Assembly (NCBI RefSeq): GCF_030704535.1
Contig: NC_081817.1
Location: 1,503,001-1,567,000 of the forward strand
Source of the DNA: Vitis vinifera
Lineage: Eukaryota; Streptophyta; Magnoliopsida; Vitales; Vitaceae
Length of the DNA: 64,000 nucleotides
Direction: 5' to 3'
Shown here: positions 24,901 through 36,332 of the stretch, in pieces
Layout: every line of letters begins with the position of its first letter
Position numbering within the stretch: the stretch's first letter is position 1
Program-made: the position numbers and the translations under genes
Notes under the pieces: generated by a model
Told to the model about the DNA's origin: nothing
The model's database searches: none
The model's input: only the letters and a program-made list of their open reading frames with translations

Positions 24901-27120
24901 TGGTTGTAAATGGGTCTACAAACTCAAATATAAGCTCGATGGAACAGTTGATTGCCATAAGGCCCGGTTAGTTGCACAAGGATTTACTCAAACTCTGGAT
25001 CTCGATTGTTTTGAGACTTTTAGTCTAGATGTCAAGGCCTCTACTATCCACATTATACTTGTAGTTGCACTTTCATTTAATTACTCGGTTCACCAACTTG
25101 ATATTCAGAATGTCTTTCTCCATGGAGATCTTGAAGAACATGTGTATATGCATCAACCCCTTGACTTTATCAATTCTCAATTTCCTTCTCATGTTTGTAA
25201 GCTTAACAAGGTTTTATATGGCCTTAAGCAGCACCCCCCCCCCCCCCCCCCCCCCGGGCATGGTATGCCAAACTCAACATTTCACTTCTTGGATGAGGAT
25301 TTCAAGCTTCTCGAGTTGATAGCTCGATGTTTACTCATCATTCAACACATGATGTTTTTATTTTGCTTATTATGTAGACAACATGTATACTAGTAACTGG
25401 CAGCAACTCAGCTTAGGTTTCCTCCTTTATTACTCGTCTCAACTCATTTTTTGTTCTTCGTGACTTGGGCTATGTCAATTATTTTTTGGGCATTAAAGTA
25501 GTTCGTCATGGTACTATGTTTCATCTTAGTCAACACAACCATGCTAGACTCCAAGCTTGCTACCACTCTAGAATTGTTAAGACAAACGTTATCTCATCTT
25601 GATGGTGAACCTCTCTCGGATGCCACCTTATATCGAAGCACAATTGGTGTACTTCAATACCTTACCCTTACTAGACCAGACATTTCATTTGCCTTTAATA
25701 AAGCCTGTTAGTTCATGGCTACACCCACCACTACTCACTAGCTTGTTATAAAACGAATTTTGTGATATCTCAAGGGTACTTTATCCTATGACATTCAGAT
25801 GCAGTAGTCTACCTCGTTGGATATTCATGGATATATTGATGCTGACTGGGCATCTTGTCCAGATGACAGAAGAAGCATCGGTGGCTATGACATCTTCCTT
25901 GGTCTGAATTTAGTGTCGCGGTCCTCCAACAAACAAAAGGTTGTGTCTCGCAGCAGTGCACAATCTAAGTATCATGTTCTTGCATATGCTACTTTGGAGA
26001 TTATTTGGATCCAATCTATTTTATAGGAAATCTGTCTCTTTTCCTCCTCTCCACCTCTACTTTGGTGTGATAATAAAAGTACAGCTCACTTGGCTGCTAA
26101 TCCAGTGTTTCATGCTAGGATCAAACTCATTGAGCTAGATCTACACTTTATACGAGATCAAGTTCTTCATAAACAACTCGTTATTCAGTATATTCCTTCA
26201 TCCAAATAGGTTGCTAACATTTTCACTAAACATATTTCAAGCTCCTAGTTTTTTAGTTTCATAACGAAACTCTCTGTTGTTTCCTCACTTATGAGCTTAT
26301 GGGGGGATGATAAACAATACCTAGCTGATCAACAAGAAGAAGACTCAAGCCGCAAGTGTAGGAAGATTGTAAATAATTTTTATTTTTATTTTATTCTATT
26401 AGTCTTATATTTTTGGGAAGAGTTCTATTGAGAATTATTTTTATTTTATTTTATTCTATTAATCTTATATTTTTGGGAAGAGTCCTATTGGGATTGTGCT
26501 AGTGGAGTCCCATTCCACTTATAAGTAGATTCTCCTTCCACTTTGAGTCATGTTCTGATTACAAGTAGAGTCCCATTGGGATTGTATTAGTGGCCTATAA
26601 AAACAGGTCACCCCTTACTCTCTATATACGAATACTAATTTTTCATAGAGTTTTTCAAAGAGTCTTTCATATATCTATCCGGAGGAATTTTTTCAGAACC
26701 AAGTTATACGCATCTCGCTTACAAAGTGCACCCAAGGCGAGATCTGGTTGTTGAATCCTGGAAGTAGACCATTGGTACCCTAGTACACCGAGTTCGTCTT
26801 TGAGGAGGGTGAATCTATTTCAAGGACAGTGTTTGTCACGCCTCAGTCGATAAGCTTTTCTTCTTATTCATTATGTTTTTTGTTTATGTCTTTTGGGCTA
26901 GTCTTTTATTTCCATACCCTTAAATCCAACAACAAGAAGCTAACTGTCTGGGATCAACTACAACAAACCAAAGTATGTTAAGAACGTCTTGAAGTAGGAG
27001 GTTAGTCATTTAGGTTGTTGTCAATATAAATATAAAAACATCAGTGTACAAGTACTTGGTATCTTTTTCTAATACAATAAGAAATATTCATTTTCTATGA
27101 CCCAGTTTCTAAAACTTTCA
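21927..27120 (+). mobile_element. Ty1/copia LTR retrotransposon fossil (unit C)
   Basis: The 5' LTR (21927-22148) runs from TGGTAGACAA to CTTTCA. An initiator-tRNA-type primer site follows (TGGTATTAGAGC, 22149-22160). Next come gag (about 22308-23005), a pre-integrase/integrase region (about 23030-24200), reverse transcriptase (about 24800-25250), RNase H (about 25510-26030), a polypurine tract (about 26300-26306) and a 3' LTR (26308-27120). The 3' LTR is enlarged by a nested solo LTR. The element lies inside CYP79 exon 2. The five bases at each flank both correspond to the same exon positions but are not identical, suggesting a decayed target duplication. The LTRs differ visibly, so it is not recent. 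It is broken in many places. Confidence 0.9.
26357..26931 (+). mobile_element. solo LTR nested in the copia 3' LTR
   Basis: A complete LTR from TGTAGGAAG to CCAACA interrupts the host LTR. The flanks are GCAAG and ACAAG, probably a slightly changed 5-bp target duplication. In unit A the same site still has internal sequence and part of a second LTR (2684-4956), so this is the product of LTR-LTR recombination or an equivalent deletion after the units separated. Confidence 0.85.
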
Positions 27121-27165
27121 CGGCTATTGCCCACTCAGCTGCCTACGCTGGATTATCCACTATTT
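27121..27165 (-). pseudogene. CYP79 exon 2 scrap, other side of the copia insertion (unit C)
   Basis: It continues the exon interrupted at 21926 (codons for the AEWAMAE region) and then breaks off at the start of the A/T-rich unit. It is identical to 5146-5190 apart from at most a base or two. Confidence 0.75.
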
Positions 27166-28319
27166 AAAAGATACAATCTCTTCTAAAAGATGTGTTTGGT
27201 GTTTTAAGACATCCCTTTAAAAGATGTGTCTAGTATTTTGAAGACACATCTATAAAATCTATAAATAGGGCACCATGACATATTCATTCATCAATTCTTT
27301 TCATTTTTTTTCTTTTTTTCTTGTCATTCAAGTATTCTTTAACTTCAAGTCTAATCATTTCTCATTTTTACCAAATATTTGGTATTTAAGAGAGTATAAA
27401 TTACCAAGTGATTCATTATTTATTATGGTTTGAAGTGCTATTATAACAAGAAAGTGATCATTATGTTCTAGGAGACGATTGTTCATAAACCACAAGCACC
27501 TAAGTGGGACAAATTCATTTTAAGGACATAAAGTCAAACCATCAATCTTATTTGTGAGTTTCAATTTTCTACTTTATTTTATTTGTATATTTATTATACA
27601 CACTTATTATCCATATATTTTCAGTGATTTGATAACATAATATTTATTTTTTCATATTTGGTAGTTTTAAAGTGTTATACATATCTAGGAGTTGAATTCA
27701 TTTTTAACTCCAAATTTTAAGATATGGGGGAATTGGTCAAATAGGTTCAAAATTTAGATACCAATGTAGCGATCCCAATTCCCACATAACAAGAGAAAAA
27801 TAAAATACCATTAAAATATCTTTAATAATAACTTCCTATTTGTCATATATAATGGTGGGATTTTTCCATAAATTAATTTATGATTTAAAAAAAGCACTTT
27901 GTGGTAGGATATTTTTTTCAGCAAAAAAATTATTTGTAGCGAGTTTGTTATTATAAGTCCATGAACATCTGGTATCCACACAATTAATAAAAGATCGAAG
28001 CTTATCATCTATAATAATAAACTATTATAATAAGGTAGATGATTGGCCATCATCTTAGGAGTCTTTTCTTAATCAATTTGATAATATCATATAGTTAATT
28101 ACAATGGAATTTCTTTGTAATCAATATAATGTTACCTTATTAACCATTATCTTAACAATGGAGTCTTTTTTTTAATCATTTTGATAATTACAATGTAATC
28201 TCTTTGTAGTCAATATGATAACATCATATGACTTTAGAGGTCTAAGTTAGATGAAATATATGGAATAAACTACTCAAAATTTGGTCAATGTAATACCAAT
28301 ACCCGTACATTGATCATTT

Positions 28320-29047
28320 TTATTAGGTAAAGGATACCTAATCCATTGAAGAACCTCATTTAAAGGTTTGTAGTTGATTATAAGTCTTGGGGCACCCCTT
28401 TCAATCTCAGCAAATGCCCAAAGGGAACAATGAATGCAGTTTTATATTTGTTTTTTTCTTCAATTTTGATTTGTCAAAATCTTGATTTTAAATCAAATTA
28501 TTAAAAGATTGAAGCATCATGAAGGCAACTAATAGGATCCTTTTTATTAGGTAAAGGATACCTAATCCATTAAAGAACCTCATTTAAAGGCTTGTAGTTG
28601 ATTACAAGTCTTTGAGCACCTGGAACTCCCTTACTAACTCAACTCTGTCCTTTTATGATGAATTTCTTCTAATTAGTGAAAGTTCTTCGTCATATGATAG
28701 TTCTTCTTCACAATCATCATGTGATTGTGTGAAAAACTGAAGTATCAACTATTTGTCAAACATGAATGGAATGTGATGCCTTTGATCATTAAATTTGGTT
28801 ACAATTCCTTCATCACTTACTCAATTGGTTTGGTTGTGCCTTGGTAAATTTCAAATCCTAAGAATTTAATCCTGCTTTGAAATAGTTTGATCTTAGGGGT
28901 AAATATTACTAGTCTATTATCTTTGACAATTTTTTGAAAGATTTTTATATGCTTGAAGTGTTGATCAATAGAATTTGAAAATATAAGAACATCATCAATG
29001 TATACAATGGTAAAGCTTGTATAGGGATTGAAAATGTTATTAACCAT
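28320..29047 (-). mobile_element. endogenous pararetrovirus (Caulimoviridae-like) RT fossil, unit C
   Basis: It carries the same YIDDVLIFS and FLGFEIYQGT blocks and INYKPLN-like stretches as unit A, in the same rearranged order. It is broken, and its presence in all three units shows that it entered before they duplicated. Confidence 0.65.
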
Positions 29048-29406
29048 TATCTTAACAATGAAGTATTTTTTTAATCATTTTGATAATTACAATGTAATCT
29101 CTTTGTAGTCAATTTGATAACATCATATATATGACTTTAGAGGTCTAAGTTAGATGACCCATTAAAATACGTCATGTTTGGGGTGGAATATTATGTCAAA
29201 TATTTAAAAAAGAAAAATGAAAATAATTCGATAATATTTTTAGTAATATATCATATAACAAGAAAGTGGGTTTTGAAAATTTCACTTATTAAGAAGAGAT
29301 TCTAAAAAGGAATTTTAAAATTTTATCAAATGTGTAAGTTCTGAGAAAGCAATTCCAAACATTAAGAAGTACTACTTACAACCTCTTTCAAAATCAAATG
29401 CGTAAT

Positions 29407-29548
29407 GTAAAGTTGGACAACGTTTGTGAACATATTTGGGAGTCAACTTAGAAGTTTAGGATAGAAGAGTCAACTTTGTAAAGTTGGACAATGTTTGTGA
29501 ACATATTTAGGAGTCAACTTAGAAGTTTAGGATAGAAGAGTCAACTTA
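29407..29548. repeat. 71-bp tandem duplication (unit C)
   Basis: Two copies start at 29407 and 29478, as in unit A. Unit B has a single copy. Confidence 0.9.
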
Positions 29549-30087
29549 GAAGGATGCAAGATTTAAATGTTAACGTGGACATGCATGACGTATACACTAC
29601 AATGAAAGGAAAAAAAAAGAAAAAAAATAAGGAAAAACCCACTGCAAATCAATTAAAATACAAATATTTTTTATAATATATTTTTTAAAATTTTATATTA
29701 TATTTGGTGTAAAAAAACATTTTCTAGTTTTTATTTTCTAAAAATTATTTTATTTTATCTTTTTTTATTAATTATTTTTAGAAAATAAAATTTATAAAAA
29801 CTTACTTGGTTTTGAGTTTTTATTAATGTAAAAAATGGTTTAAAAAATATAATTAAAATTTTCTATAATAGGATCATGTTGATAATAAAAATTTTATATA
29901 ATAAAAATTATGATAATAAAAGTGAAATATAATGACATATCATTTTTCATATATCTTTGTATCCCCAAAGCATCATGTGATAAGTGGAGAAGAAAAGAAA
30001 ATAGGATGAGAGCATTTATCCTTATTGACTCATAAATCCTTATTTATAGGCTCTACTCATCAAGCCCCGGAATAGATGAAGTTTTAA

Positions 30088-31879
30088 TCAATTCCCATAC
30101 ATGGAAGCAGGCAAGCGTGGTTTTGCATGAGCATGGAGAGGCTTGGCTAGAAAGAGCTCGTTCATTGATTCTGTGAGGTCAATTTGGTCCTGGTTCGGTG
30201 GCACACTCCACGAAAAACATTGAAGGAGTCTCGCCAAGAGTGTAACTGTCAAGGCTGTCCCTAAGGCAGTTCCAGGACACCCGCGTCTCCCAGTACTAAA
30301 TGAAATGAACCGAAGCTCATGCTCAGCTAAATCCACCACTTCATCATTCATGTGCCGCTCTGGTTTAAACTTTAATGGCTCTTCCCACACTCTAGGGTTC
30401 CGTCCAAGCCCTACCCGGCTCAGCAGGACATGGCTGCCTTTGGGGATGAAGTAACCGGCCACAACGGCGTCCGCCATGGACACATGGGGCACGTTGAATG
30501 GTGCCATGGGGTGAAGCCGCAGAGCTTCCCTAGCACAGGCTTTAACATATTTGAGCTGCGCGATATCGGATTCTTGAACAAGTCTATCCTTTCCAACCAC
30601 TCTATCGATTTCTTCTACGGCCTTCTGCATAATCTCGGGTTGATTGATCATTTCTGCCATTGCCCACTCAGCTGCATGCGCTGGATTGTCCACTATTTCA
30701 ATCATCAGTTCCTGCCAGATTGTATATAGTTAATATATATTGAACCCCAAAGAGAAGAACTTCAGAATATATATACGAAATTAAGATAACATATTAGAGC
30801 TAAATTCTCACTATGAGTTGGGCTTTGATCTCTTCTACTGATAGCAATGGTTTTCCCTTTGTGTCGCTGATTGTAAGGAAAACATCGAGTATGTCCTCAA
30901 CCTCCTTCTTCTCCCCATTCCTCCATTGTATTATTCTCTCATCCACTATCGGATCATGATGCTTGTTGATGATGCTCAAAGCGTCTTTTACCATCGTCTC
31001 ATGGCCATCTAAGTCGAAGACTCTCAGGCATGGAAGGTAATCAGATGGAGAGAATGAATATAGGTAAGCAAGCAAAGTAAAGAGGGAGTTGACGTGTTCT
31101 TCTTCTTCAAGTCCAGGCCCTCCATCTTTCCTTCCTTCCCCAAAGTACCTTCTGCTGAACATCATCTTCCTAACCACATTTCCTGTGTATTGTCTGACTG
31201 CATTTCTCACATTCACAACCGATGAGTCCGTAATATTATGGCTAGTAATACTAGAGAACTTACACTGGTTATAAATGAAGCGGACAAGATTGTCGGCTTC
31301 TTCAGTTCTCTTCTGGAGGAGCCAAATATGTCTTTCTGGCTTAAGCACCTCAGAAATGATGATCCTTCTCATCTTCTTCCACTGCTCTCCCCATGGAGAA
31401 AGAGCTGTTGTCAGGAACCCTCTGCTCAAGTGATGGGACGCCATTGTAATAGGTCTGGATGCAAACACTGCATCATGTTTCTTCAAAAACTCCCTGGCAA
31501 TCTCAGGCGAAATCACGGGAATGACATGGACATTGCCCAGTTTGATGCATGCAATCTCAGTGTTGAGTTCCTCCAAAAGTCCAAGTATCCACCGGAATAC
31601 CGGCTTTTTTGTTAATAATTCAGGCAGGTTCCCAACTAATGGCCATGGAGTTGGACCAGGAGGGAGCAGTGGCATTTGCTTGGTGATTAGGGTTTTGGGT
31701 ATGGGTCTGTAGAGGATGAGAAAAGCGAAAACGAAAAGGAAAAGGAGCAAGAGGATGAATGGTAAATGAAGATGCAGTGGAGCAAGCTCCAAGGTTTCAG
31801 AATTATGAGAGAGCAGGAAGAGGAATGGATTTGGAAATGAAGAAGACATGGTTGAGTTGCAGCTGCTACCCATCATCAT
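30088..31879 (-). CDS. CYP79: CYP79-family cytochrome P450, copy C (amino acid N-monooxygenase)
   Basis: Exon 1 is 30812-31879, exon 2 is 30088-30711, with a 100-bp intron. The 563-residue product has every CYP79 hallmark in place (anchor, [13 protein letters not shown]...[21 protein letters not shown]). Exon 2 is nearly identical to copy A. Exon 1 has some private changes, including YRPIPKTL for YKLKPKTL before the hinge and ELLTKKP for ELFTKKP. AEHELRF replaces AEPELRF just before the heme loop, an unusual position to lose a proline. The upstream in-frame ATG at 31927 is disfavoured because the TATA box is only about 15-20 bp before it. Likely role: ER-bound aldoxime-forming N-monooxygenase; substrate unknown. 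Confidence 0.94.
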
Positions 31880-31940
31880 TTGTCTCTTGCTGATCTTCAG
31901 TACTAGGATGCATGAGAAACCTCCCATACATTTGCTCTCT

Positions 31941-31947
31941 CTTTATA
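31941..31947 (-). promoter_or_regulatory. TATA box of CYP79 copy C
   Basis: TATAAAG on the minus strand lies 68 bp upstream of the MMMGSS start, exactly as for copy B. Confidence 0.7.
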
Positions 31948-31949
31948 GG

Positions 31950-34900
31950 CAAATGGACTTCCACCATGCACGCCTTTCATACTTCCACAGTTCCACATGC
32001 AACAAAAATGTGATTCTCATCCACGGTAGGATTACTCCTCTCGTACAGTCAAAATTATGTTAGGTTTTGGTAAAACAGACAAGGGACGGGCGGCATGGTC
32101 TGGTAGGATAGGGACATGTGGTCGATCCATATCCTAACAATTGAATCTCTTCAACCTTAATCAATTTGATGATGTAATCTCTTCTCAGTGATCTTAAGGG
32201 AATAAAATTTGTTCTAACTCAATAAAAAAAATGGCTCCATTTTGTGACACAGTGTAAATGTGAAGGTGCAGAACCATGTAGTTTGGGTCCCTCCTAATCC
32301 CAATCCTAAGACCCATTAAAAAAAATCCCACCACTGTTTTGGACACATACAACAAATGTGAAGGTACATTCTCCCACATTCTTTCTTCCAATCCTCTGTA
32401 ACGTTTGACAAACTTTTTATGAAGAAACCATTGTCTCTTTATGAAAAGAAAGAAATTTTAATCACTTACCATTACTTGCACTAAAAATGTGATCAATTCT
32501 CATCAAAGATACGACAACTCCTTTGGATGGCAATAAATATACTGCCACACCTAGAGGGAAAACGACTTGTGTGGTTGAAAAAATAACAATTTTTTAAAAT
32601 TATTTTCAAGAATAAAATTTAAGTTGAGAACTCAAATATGAATTAAAATAATTTTCTCGATTTATTCTTCGTAAAGTACTGTACATTTATGTTGAATATA
32701 AGCATTTTTGAAATATTTTCAATTGTTTAATTTTAATGCACAGAAAACCTATAAAAAAGTAGTTGAAAACATTTTTTTTAAAATTAATCTATTTTCATAA
32801 CAAATTTGAAAAAAAAAAATTAATTTCAATTAAACTTTTGCAATTATAATTTTTAAATTTGAAACCATTTTTTTTTTCACACTAAATATACCCATAACTT
32901 CTACTTTAGTTGTTTTGGATGGTGTTGCCAATTAAACTGGTTTCAAATTATGGGTGTATTTAGTATGAATAGAAAAATGGTTTCAAATTTAAAAATTATA
33001 TTTGCAAAATTTTAATTGAAATCATTTTTTTTTCAAATTTGTTATGAAAATAGATTAATTAAAAAAAAATGTTTTCAACTACTTTTTTTATAGGTTTTCT
33101 GCTCATTAAGATTAAACAATTGAAAATATTTCAAAAATATTTATATTCAACATAAATGTACTGTATTTTACAAAATTATTTTAATTCATATTTGAGTTCT
33201 CAACTTAAATTTTATTCTTGAAAATAATTGAAAATTATTTTAAAAAATTGCTATTATTTCAACCACACAAGTCGTTTTCCCTCTAGGTGTGACGGTATAT
33301 TTCTTTATTTTCTTGATAATTTTTTGCTTTTCCAAGGTCTTTCAAAAGTAGCTCTTTGTGTCCACATTTTCCGATCTTCTTCGGACTCTTAACATCCATA
33401 GAGCTAATAAAAGAAATTTATCATTCGTTACCTAATAATCAAGTCTATTTAATTTTATTCAATTTGACAGTTAAAAAAAAAATTATCATAAAGTTTAAAT
33501 ATTGTGTGTTAGAAGATCGAGTCTTTTTTATAATTATTGATAATTTTGTTCATATTCATCTTATCTTAGGAAACTTGTTACATAGTAAGTTACTATAAGT
33601 TTAAAAAGATTTCTTTCAACAAGTTAGGTGATTAAAAGGTTAAAATGAAACCATATCGTAATTTTTAAAATCGCCCATTCAACCCCACCCCCACCCTCTC
33701 ATGTTGCCCTGTCGGACAAAACTTTTTTTCATTGAGGCGGCGCCATTTTTTGACACACATGAAGTGTGGAGGAACAGAAGCCATCTGGATCCCTCCTTGT
33801 CAAAGCTCAAGTCTATCTACCTTTGTGGGTCATGTTGTGAGACAGACGGTTGAAGAAGCAGAATTTCATATTTAAAAATTAATTTTACATATGATCCCAC
33901 TACTTCAAAAATATTATCACATGATAATTGCGTGGTTCAACGTAGAAAATGAAAATCACAACACGGAAGTGACACAATATCTTTCATGCAACACGTTTGG
34001 AAGTTTGAATGCAACTTGCGTAATGATGTGAACATGGTCTCGATCCTTTAAACTTCTTAAGAACCATTTAATTAATTTAAAATTTATAAATGTATTATTT
34101 ATTTGCTTTAAATTTCAAGTTCTATTTAATTATACAATATTTTTAGTATTTATAATGATATATGAAAATTTACTTATCTATATATTTATTTAATTTTTTT
34201 AATTAAATGGCATTAATAATTAAATTTTTTATTTTTTAAAATCTGAGCTAACATACATCCCAAGGCCATGTCTGAAACTGACAAATACAGAAGAAGTGGA
34301 CGTCCTGACATGTGAGGCACTAAAACAGGAGGAGAAAACAAATACTCCTTAATCTTCTCAAATACAAGCTAACAATCATCATTCCAAATTGTTGGCTGGT
34401 TCTTCCTCAAAAAACAAAAGATGGGTTCATATATGTCTATCAATCTGGCTATTAAAATAAATATAGCATAATAAGAAAAAATATGTAAGAAAGAATTTGA
34501 AGTTATATATCTTTTAAATCTCTTTACATTTGATTTTATATGTGTGGAATAATTAATAAGTAAAATAAATAAATACCATACTCCATGATTGAGTCAATAA
34601 TTTATATTCAATATATTATGATCTAAATATGCAAAATTAATTCACAAATCAAAATTTTAAGGAAATTTATTATAAAATCTAAAAGATCTTGCAATGTGTA
34701 CATACCTCAAAACTTTACATCAGAGCTCGTGAATTGATCTAAAAATAATATAATAAAATATATATTTAAAACAATATTTGAATATAATGTATGCTCAAAA
34801 CTGTTCTTAAATTATAAAAGTATTTCATTGATAAGAATTGCATGACAACATTTAATATTAATAAGATATATTATTCTTATATAATTTAAAATTTTTTAAA

Positions 34901-35249
34901 CATAAAAAACATATCTTAGATGCATTTTTTAAAATTTCATCACATATTTTTTTATTTTGAATGAAAAAAGATGTGGATGTGAATAAAAATAACAAATGAA
35001 AAGAATAAAAGAAGTATTTGATAAAATTTTAAATTAATTAGATTTACGATTTAAAAAATATTTTTAAAATTATTAATTTCAATATTTAAACAAGAAATTG
35101 CAAAGAAAATAATTTTGAAACTATGATATTTTAATAAATATACTTTCTAAAAATGCCTTAATTTTTGTGGTGGGGAGAAGCCGAATTGATGTGAACCAAA
35201 AACACTGAGCACATGTAACACGGCTTTAAAGATCAGATAATATGGGGTT
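31950..35249. repeat. upstream flank of CYP79 copy C, homologous to unit B
   Basis: No gene is seen. The region aligns in order with 17035-20620 beside copy B, except for an inverted duplication near 32534-33302 and some private sequence near 34240-34440. It ends at the target duplication of the foldback element. Confidence 0.7.
32534..33302. repeat. inverted duplication with arms of about 360 bp
   Basis: The left arm (about 32534-32897) and right arm (about 32948-33302) are reverse complements with few differences, around a spacer of about 50 bp. For example, CACCTAGAGGGAAAACGACT on the left faces its complement near 33270-33290. Unit B has only one arm (17588-17957) followed directly by the downstream sequence, so the second arm arose in C. 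No terminal motif or target duplication of a transposon is seen. Confidence 0.85.
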
Positions 35250-35259
35250 GGAAAATCAC
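35250..35259. repeat. 10-bp target-site duplication, left copy
   Basis: GGAAAATCAC sits immediately before the element and again at 37477-37486 immediately after it, identical on both sides. A 9-11-bp duplication is typical of Mutator-like transposition. Confidence 0.85.
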
Positions 35260-36250
35260 GGACTTTTCTCAATAGTAAAGTAATTTAAAAAAGTTATGCT
35301 TAAATTATTATAGTAGCAGAAGTTATTACAAATATATGGTAGTTTTTGCCACATAGGAGAGAGGAGAGAGGAGAGAGGAGAGAGGGTGAGAGAGAGGAGA
35401 GAGGAGATAGGAGAGAGGAGAGAGAGTGAACGGATAAATTTTTTTTAAAAAGGGAACTCGTCTCTTCAAGAGACGAGTTCCATGAAAAAAGACAAGGGAA
35501 AGACGAGTTTCCATGGAAAAAAAATATTTTTTTTTAAAATATATTTTTTATTTAAAAAAAATCCTAAATTAAATAAAAAAAAATTTCCTAAAACGAACTC
35601 GTCTCTTTGGGAATTTTTTTTTTTTAAAAAATATATTTTTTATTTAAAAAAAAATCCCAAATTAAAAAAAAAAAAAAAATCCTAAAGGGAACTCGTCTCT
35701 TGAAGAGACGAGTTCCCATGTAAAAAAAAATATATTTTTAAAAATATATATATATATATTTTTTTTTTTAAAAAAAAAATTTCCTAAAGGGAACTCGTCT
35801 CTTGAAGAGACGAGTTTCTTTAGGAATTTTGAGGAATTGTTTTTTTTTTTTTTTTTTTTTTAATATATATATTTAAAAAAAAAAAAAATTTTACATGGGA
35901 ACTCGTCTCTTGAAGAGACGAGTTCCCTTTGGAATTGTTTTTTTTTTTTTTTTTTTTAATTTGGGATTTTTTAAAATAAAAAATATATTTAAAAAAAAAA
36001 GAAATTTTCCCAAGGGAACTCGTCTCTTCAAGAGATGAGTTCCCTTTAGGGATTTTTTTTTTTTTTTTTAATTTGGGATTTTTTTTTAAATAAAAAATAT
36101 ATTTAAAAAAAAATATTTTTTTTCCTTTAGGAAATTTTTTTTTTTTAAATATATATATTTTAAAAAAAATATTTTTTTTTTACATGGGAACTCGTCTCTT
36201 CAAGAGACGAGTTCCCTTTAGGAATTTTGAGGAATTGGTTTTTTTTTATA

Positions 36251-36332
<82 letters not shown>

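Larger units (their letters stand above)
27166..30087. repeat. A/T-rich duplicated segment with pararetrovirus fossils (unit C)
   Basis: It is almost base-for-base the same as 5191-8112, including the 71-bp tandem duplication (29407-29548). No host gene is visible. RT-like fossils are at about 28320-28630 and 28817-29047. Confidence 0.8.
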
